Positions 61,353-64,000 of a DNA stretch of 64,000 nt are shown here, in pieces. The stretch is from Flavobacterium sp. 1355. Lineage in GTDB: Bacteria > Bacteroidota > Bacteroidia > Flavobacteriales > Flavobacteriaceae. Below the pieces are notes generated by a model. That model saw nothing but the letters and a program-made list of their open reading frames with translations, was not told where the DNA came from and made no database searches. The stretch covers positions 124,001 through 188,000 of the forward strand of contig NZ_JAFICC010000004.1 of assembly GCF_017833415.1 (NCBI RefSeq), given 5' to 3'. Position numbers and translations under genes: made by a program. How positions within the stretch are numbered: position 1 is the stretch's first letter; each line of letters opens with the position of its first letter.

Positions 61353-62428
61353 TTTCCTTCCTAGATCTAAAAAAAATAAATCAACCTTACGAAAACGCTT
61401 TTCAGGAAAAACTGAAAACGGTTTTGAATAATGGCTGGTATATTTTAGGAAAGGAAACAGAAACATTTGAAAAAGCTTTTGCAGCATATTGTAATGCTAA
61501 ATATTGCATAGGAGTAGGAAATGGCTTAGATGCTTTAACATTAATCTTCAAAGGTTATATTCAGTTAGGAAAACTCAAAAAAGGAGATGAAGTTATAGTT
61601 CCTGCCAATACCTATATCGCCAGTATTTTAGCAGTTTTAGAAGCAGGCCTTGTTCCGGTTTTAGTTGAACCAAGACTCGAGACTTACAACATAAATCCTG
61701 ATTTAATCCGAAAAAAAATTACTTCTAAAACAAAAGCAGTTTTACCAGTTCATTTGTATGGACAATTGGCGGAAATGGATGAAATCAATGCAATTGCAGA
61801 GGAATATAATTTGTTGGTTATAGAAGATGCTGCACAGGCTCACGGAACATTCAGCAATTTAAAATCGGCAAGTGCTTATAGTTTTTACCCGGGGAAAAAT
61901 TTAGGTGCTTTGGGCGATGGCGGCGCTATTGTCACAAATGATTATGAGTTGTCAAAAGTTATTTTAGCGCTTCGTAATTATGGTTCAGAAAAAAAATATC
62001 ATAACCAATATATTGGTGTAAATTCAAGATTAGATGAGTTGCAGGCAGCATTTTTGAACCTGAAATTACCAAATCTGGATGCTGATAACGATAAACGCCG
62101 CGCAATTGCAAAACGCTATCTTTCTGAAATTAAAAATGAGAAAATCATATTGCCATTTTGGAATTTTTCGAGCAATCATGTATTTCATTTATTTGTAATC
62201 AGAACAGAAAATAGAGCAGCATTACAAGAGTATTTAGCTCAAAACGATATTCAGACTGTCATTCATTATCCCATTCCGCCGCACAAACAAAAGGCATTTT
62301 CAGGCTGGAATAATTTATCGTTTCCCATAACAGAAAAAATTCATGATGAAGTTTTGAGTTTGCCTATTAGTCCTGTTTTAACTGATGACGAGGTTGGGTT
62401 TGTTATTGAGATTTTAAATCGATATTAA
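61349..62428 (+). CDS. DegT/DnrJ/EryC1/StrS-family sugar aminotransferase
   Basis: This PLP enzyme makes amino sugars from 3- or 4-keto nucleotide sugars. The 359-residue protein shows the start [67 protein letters not shown] and the PLP-lysine motif [16 protein letters not shown] (lysine at about 183). The closing [11 protein letters not shown] and [11 protein letters not shown] fit FdtB/QdtB-type 3-aminotransferases for dTDP-3-amino-3,6-dideoxyhexoses. The 4-bp overlap with the FemAB-like gene supports a sugar amine then acylation pathway. Confidence 0.88.
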   Translation: MISFLDLKKINQPYENAFQEKLKTVLNNGWYILGKETETFEKAFAAYCNAKYCIGVGNGLDALTLIFKGYIQLGKLKKGDEVIVPANTYIASILAVLEAGLVPVLVEPRLETYNINPDLIRKKITSKTKAVLPVHLYGQLAEMDEINAIAEEYNLLVIEDAAQAHGTFSNLKSASAYSFYPGKNLGALGDGGAIVTNDYELSKVILALRNYGSEKKYHNQYIGVNSRLDELQAAFLNLKLPNLDADNDKRRAIAKRYLSEIKNEKIILPFWNFSSNHVFHLFVIRTENRAALQEYLAQNDIQTVIHYPIPPHKQKAFSGWNNLSFPITEKIHDEVLSLPISPVLTDDEVGFVIEILNRY

Positions 62429-62443
62429 TTTGAAATAGGTAAA

Positions 62444-63754
62444 ATGACAGAATTAAAATTAGTTATCAAGAGATATGTACCAGAAAAAATTTGGATTTCG
62501 CTTATTAAAATTTATAATTTCACACATTTAAGAGAGTTGTATGATTTGTATTTAATTGGCAAAGCAAAAAAAAAGCATCAAAAAGCACTTCAAGTTGTCA
62601 AAAAAAAAGAAAAAATTAAAGTTGCTTTCTTTTTGATTCATGAATCTGTTTGGAAATATAATGTTCTTTATGACTTAATGCTCAAACATCCCAGATTCGA
62701 GCCTATAGTGTTTGTTTGTCCTGCCGTAAATTTTGGTATGGAAAATATGTTGTTTGAAATGAATAAAACATATGATGCATTTAAAAAGAAAGGCTATAAT
62801 ATTATCAAAACATATGATAACGAAAAGGGAGAATATCTGGATATAAAAAAAACATTTTCACTGGATATAATCTTTTTTACAAATCCATATGAAGGCCTTC
62901 AGGATTATAGGTACTATATAAAACAGTTTTCAGATACATTAACCTGTTATGTACCGTATGCAATCATGACAGTTAATTATGATTTTATCTATAATTTAAA
63001 ATTCCACAATCTTGTTTGGAAAATTTTTTCTGAAACTCCCATTCACAATGAAATAGCATTACAAAAACAAAAAAATAAAGGAAGAAATAATGTATTAACA
63101 GGTTATCCGGGATTTGATCAATTATTGATTAATACAAAGCCAAACAATGCTGTTTGGAAAAATACAAGTTCTCGTCTGAAAAAGATTATATGGGCACCAC
63201 ATCATGCAATAGCAGAGTGGAATAAAGTCGCAAATTTTTTAGAATATTATGATTTCTTTTTAGAATTAGCTGATAAGTACAGCGATAAGATACAAATTGC
63301 ATTTAAACCACATCATTTACTAAGAATTAAATTAGAACAAGAATATTGGGGAAAGGAAAAAACGGATATTTATTATAATAAATGGATGAACCTAAAAAAT
63401 GGGCAATGTGAAAATGGAGAATATATAGATCTTTTCTTAACGTCAGATGCGTTAATTCACGATTGCGGCTCATTTATGGCAGAATATCTTGTTACTGGAA
63501 AACCAACACTTTTTATGGTTAGAAATGAATCAGTTATGGAGCATTGGAATGTTTTTGGAGAAAAAGCAGTAAATGCACATTATCAATCCAGGAATAAAAA
63601 ACAATTAGTAGATTTTATTGAAAATGTTGTGTTGAATGAAAACGATTGTATGAAAGAAGAACGTAATAGTTTTGTGCATAACAATTTGATTCCAAAAAAC
63701 AAACTCACTGCATCAGAAAACATATTAGATTATTTAGAAGGCCAAATCTTTTAA
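62444..63754 (+). CDS. CDP-glycerol glycerophosphotransferase-like enzyme
   Basis: The 436-residue protein matches the GT-B-like teichoic-acid polymerase family in its C-terminal half: YPGFDQLL, KIIWAPHHAI (about 246-255), IQIAFKPHHLL (about 282-292; two HH motifs) and TSDALIHDCGSFMAEYLVTGKPTLFM with the conserved serine/aspartate-rich loop. A glycerol-phosphate or ribitol-type transferase acting in surface-polysaccharide assembly is likely. It lies 15 bp after the aminotransferase. Its codon use looks even more AT-rich than its neighbours. Confidence 0.75.
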   Translation: MTELKLVIKRYVPEKIWISLIKIYNFTHLRELYDLYLIGKAKKKHQKALQVVKKKEKIKVAFFLIHESVWKYNVLYDLMLKHPRFEPIVFVCPAVNFGMENMLFEMNKTYDAFKKKGYNIIKTYDNEKGEYLDIKKTFSLDIIFFTNPYEGLQDYRYYIKQFSDTLTCYVPYAIMTVNYDFIYNLKFHNLVWKIFSETPIHNEIALQKQKNKGRNNVLTGYPGFDQLLINTKPNNAVWKNTSSRLKKIIWAPHHAIAEWNKVANFLEYYDFFLELADKYSDKIQIAFKPHHLLRIKLEQEYWGKEKTDIYYNKWMNLKNGQCENGEYIDLFLTSDALIHDCGSFMAEYLVTGKPTLFMVRNESVMEHWNVFGEKAVNAHYQSRNKKQLVDFIENVVLNENDCMKEERNSFVHNNLIPKNKLTASENILDYLEGQIF

Positions 63755-63837
63755 TACCATAGAGTTTAAAGTATCTGGGTTTTAGCAGAAAAAAACAGAA
63801 TCATCATTATAATTTAATATATAAATAATTTATATAC

Positions 63838-64000
63838 ATGCACAATGCCTCTCTAAAATCCGTTGCAACAAAAGGAATTTTTTGGTCAGCAGTTGATAAG
63901 TTTGCTGTTCAAATCGGGCAATTTATTGTGAGTGTATTGCTTGCCCGGATTTTACTGCCGGAAGATTTTGGATTGATAGGAATGTTATACATTTTTATAG
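63838..64000 (+). CDS. Wzx-like polysaccharide flippase (5' part only)
   Basis: The ATG at 63838 opens a frame that runs to the window edge (54 residues): MHNASLKSVATKGIFWSAV, then DKFAVQIGQFIVSVLLARILLPEDFGLIGMLYIF. The pattern KGIFWSAxxKxxxQxxxFxxxxxLARxLxPxDFGLIGM is the start of the WzxC/oligosaccharide flippase family. It continues the polysaccharide cluster. Confidence 0.82.
   Translation, partial: MHNASLKSVATKGIFWSAVDKFAVQIGQFIVSVLLARILLPEDFGLIGMLYIFI

Overview
The window looks like chromosomal DNA of a Flavobacterium close to F. johnsoniae (Bacteroidota, Flavobacteriia). Evidence: AT-rich sequence; promoter-like TAnnTTTG boxes instead of TATAAT; a TonB-dependent receptor paired with a DUF4249 lipoprotein; monomeric NADP-isocitrate dehydrogenase; a cyclophilin-FKBP fusion of the kind reported from F. 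johnsoniae; many lipoproteins and Flavobacterium-type intergenic repeats. No rRNA, tRNA, CRISPR array, prophage or intact insertion sequence was seen. Most of the window is ordinary core genome.

Layout. 1-14.9 kb (mostly minus strand): a partial esterase, a TerB-like protein, uvrB, a lipoprotein hydrolase, a possible orphan antitoxin, rlmF, thiamine pyrophosphokinase, DinB-like and GyrI-like proteins, the DUF4249/TonB receptor pair, icd, a gene-free repeat-rich stretch (12.8-13.6 kb), rplS and trmD. 15.1-19.0 kb (plus): a tightly spaced six-gene run with an NTF2-like lipoprotein, a Tat-exported TIM-barrel protein, an archaemetzincin lipoprotein, an Asp/Glu racemase, an FMN reductase and a cupin, ending in a heptamer tandem repeat. 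19.2-24.7 kb: a frameshifted MFS transporter, the cyclophilin-FKBP fusion, cytochrome c, a Rnk/GreA-like factor, a redoxin, a hydrolase and CsaA. 24.7-35.7 kb: three hydrolase-type or DNA-binding genes, an ABC exporter, leucine dehydrogenase, nusB-yajC, a YdeI-like protein, pepT, a formylglycine-generating-type enzyme and a DUF6515 protein.

36-43 kb: pyrD converges on a DUF3307-satD pair. Between satD and a divergent HMG-CoA-lyase-like gene lies the most striking non-coding signal of the window: seven perfect 6-bp half-sites (GTAATA/TATTAC) alternating in orientation at exactly 14-bp steps (38511-38600). Then come a lipoprotein/DUF5723 pair and guaB. 43-52 kb (minus): an L,D-transpeptidase, nudK-like, purA, a Fur-family regulator, a DUF1579-like protein, the RelA/SpoT (p)ppGpp enzyme and a SpoU methyltransferase. 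With guaB this puts purine branch enzymes beside the alarmone enzyme.

53-59.7 kb: a MoxR membrane module (DUF58, a 53-residue ORF, MoxR ATPase, DUF4350, DUF4129, SpoIIM on minus; RDD divergent on plus, only 20 bp away). 59.7-64 kb (plus): a TRIC-type channel, then the start of a surface-polysaccharide cluster: FemAB/GNAT-like transferase, DegT-family sugar aminotransferase, CDP-glycerol-transferase-like enzyme and a truncated Wzx-type flippase running off the window.
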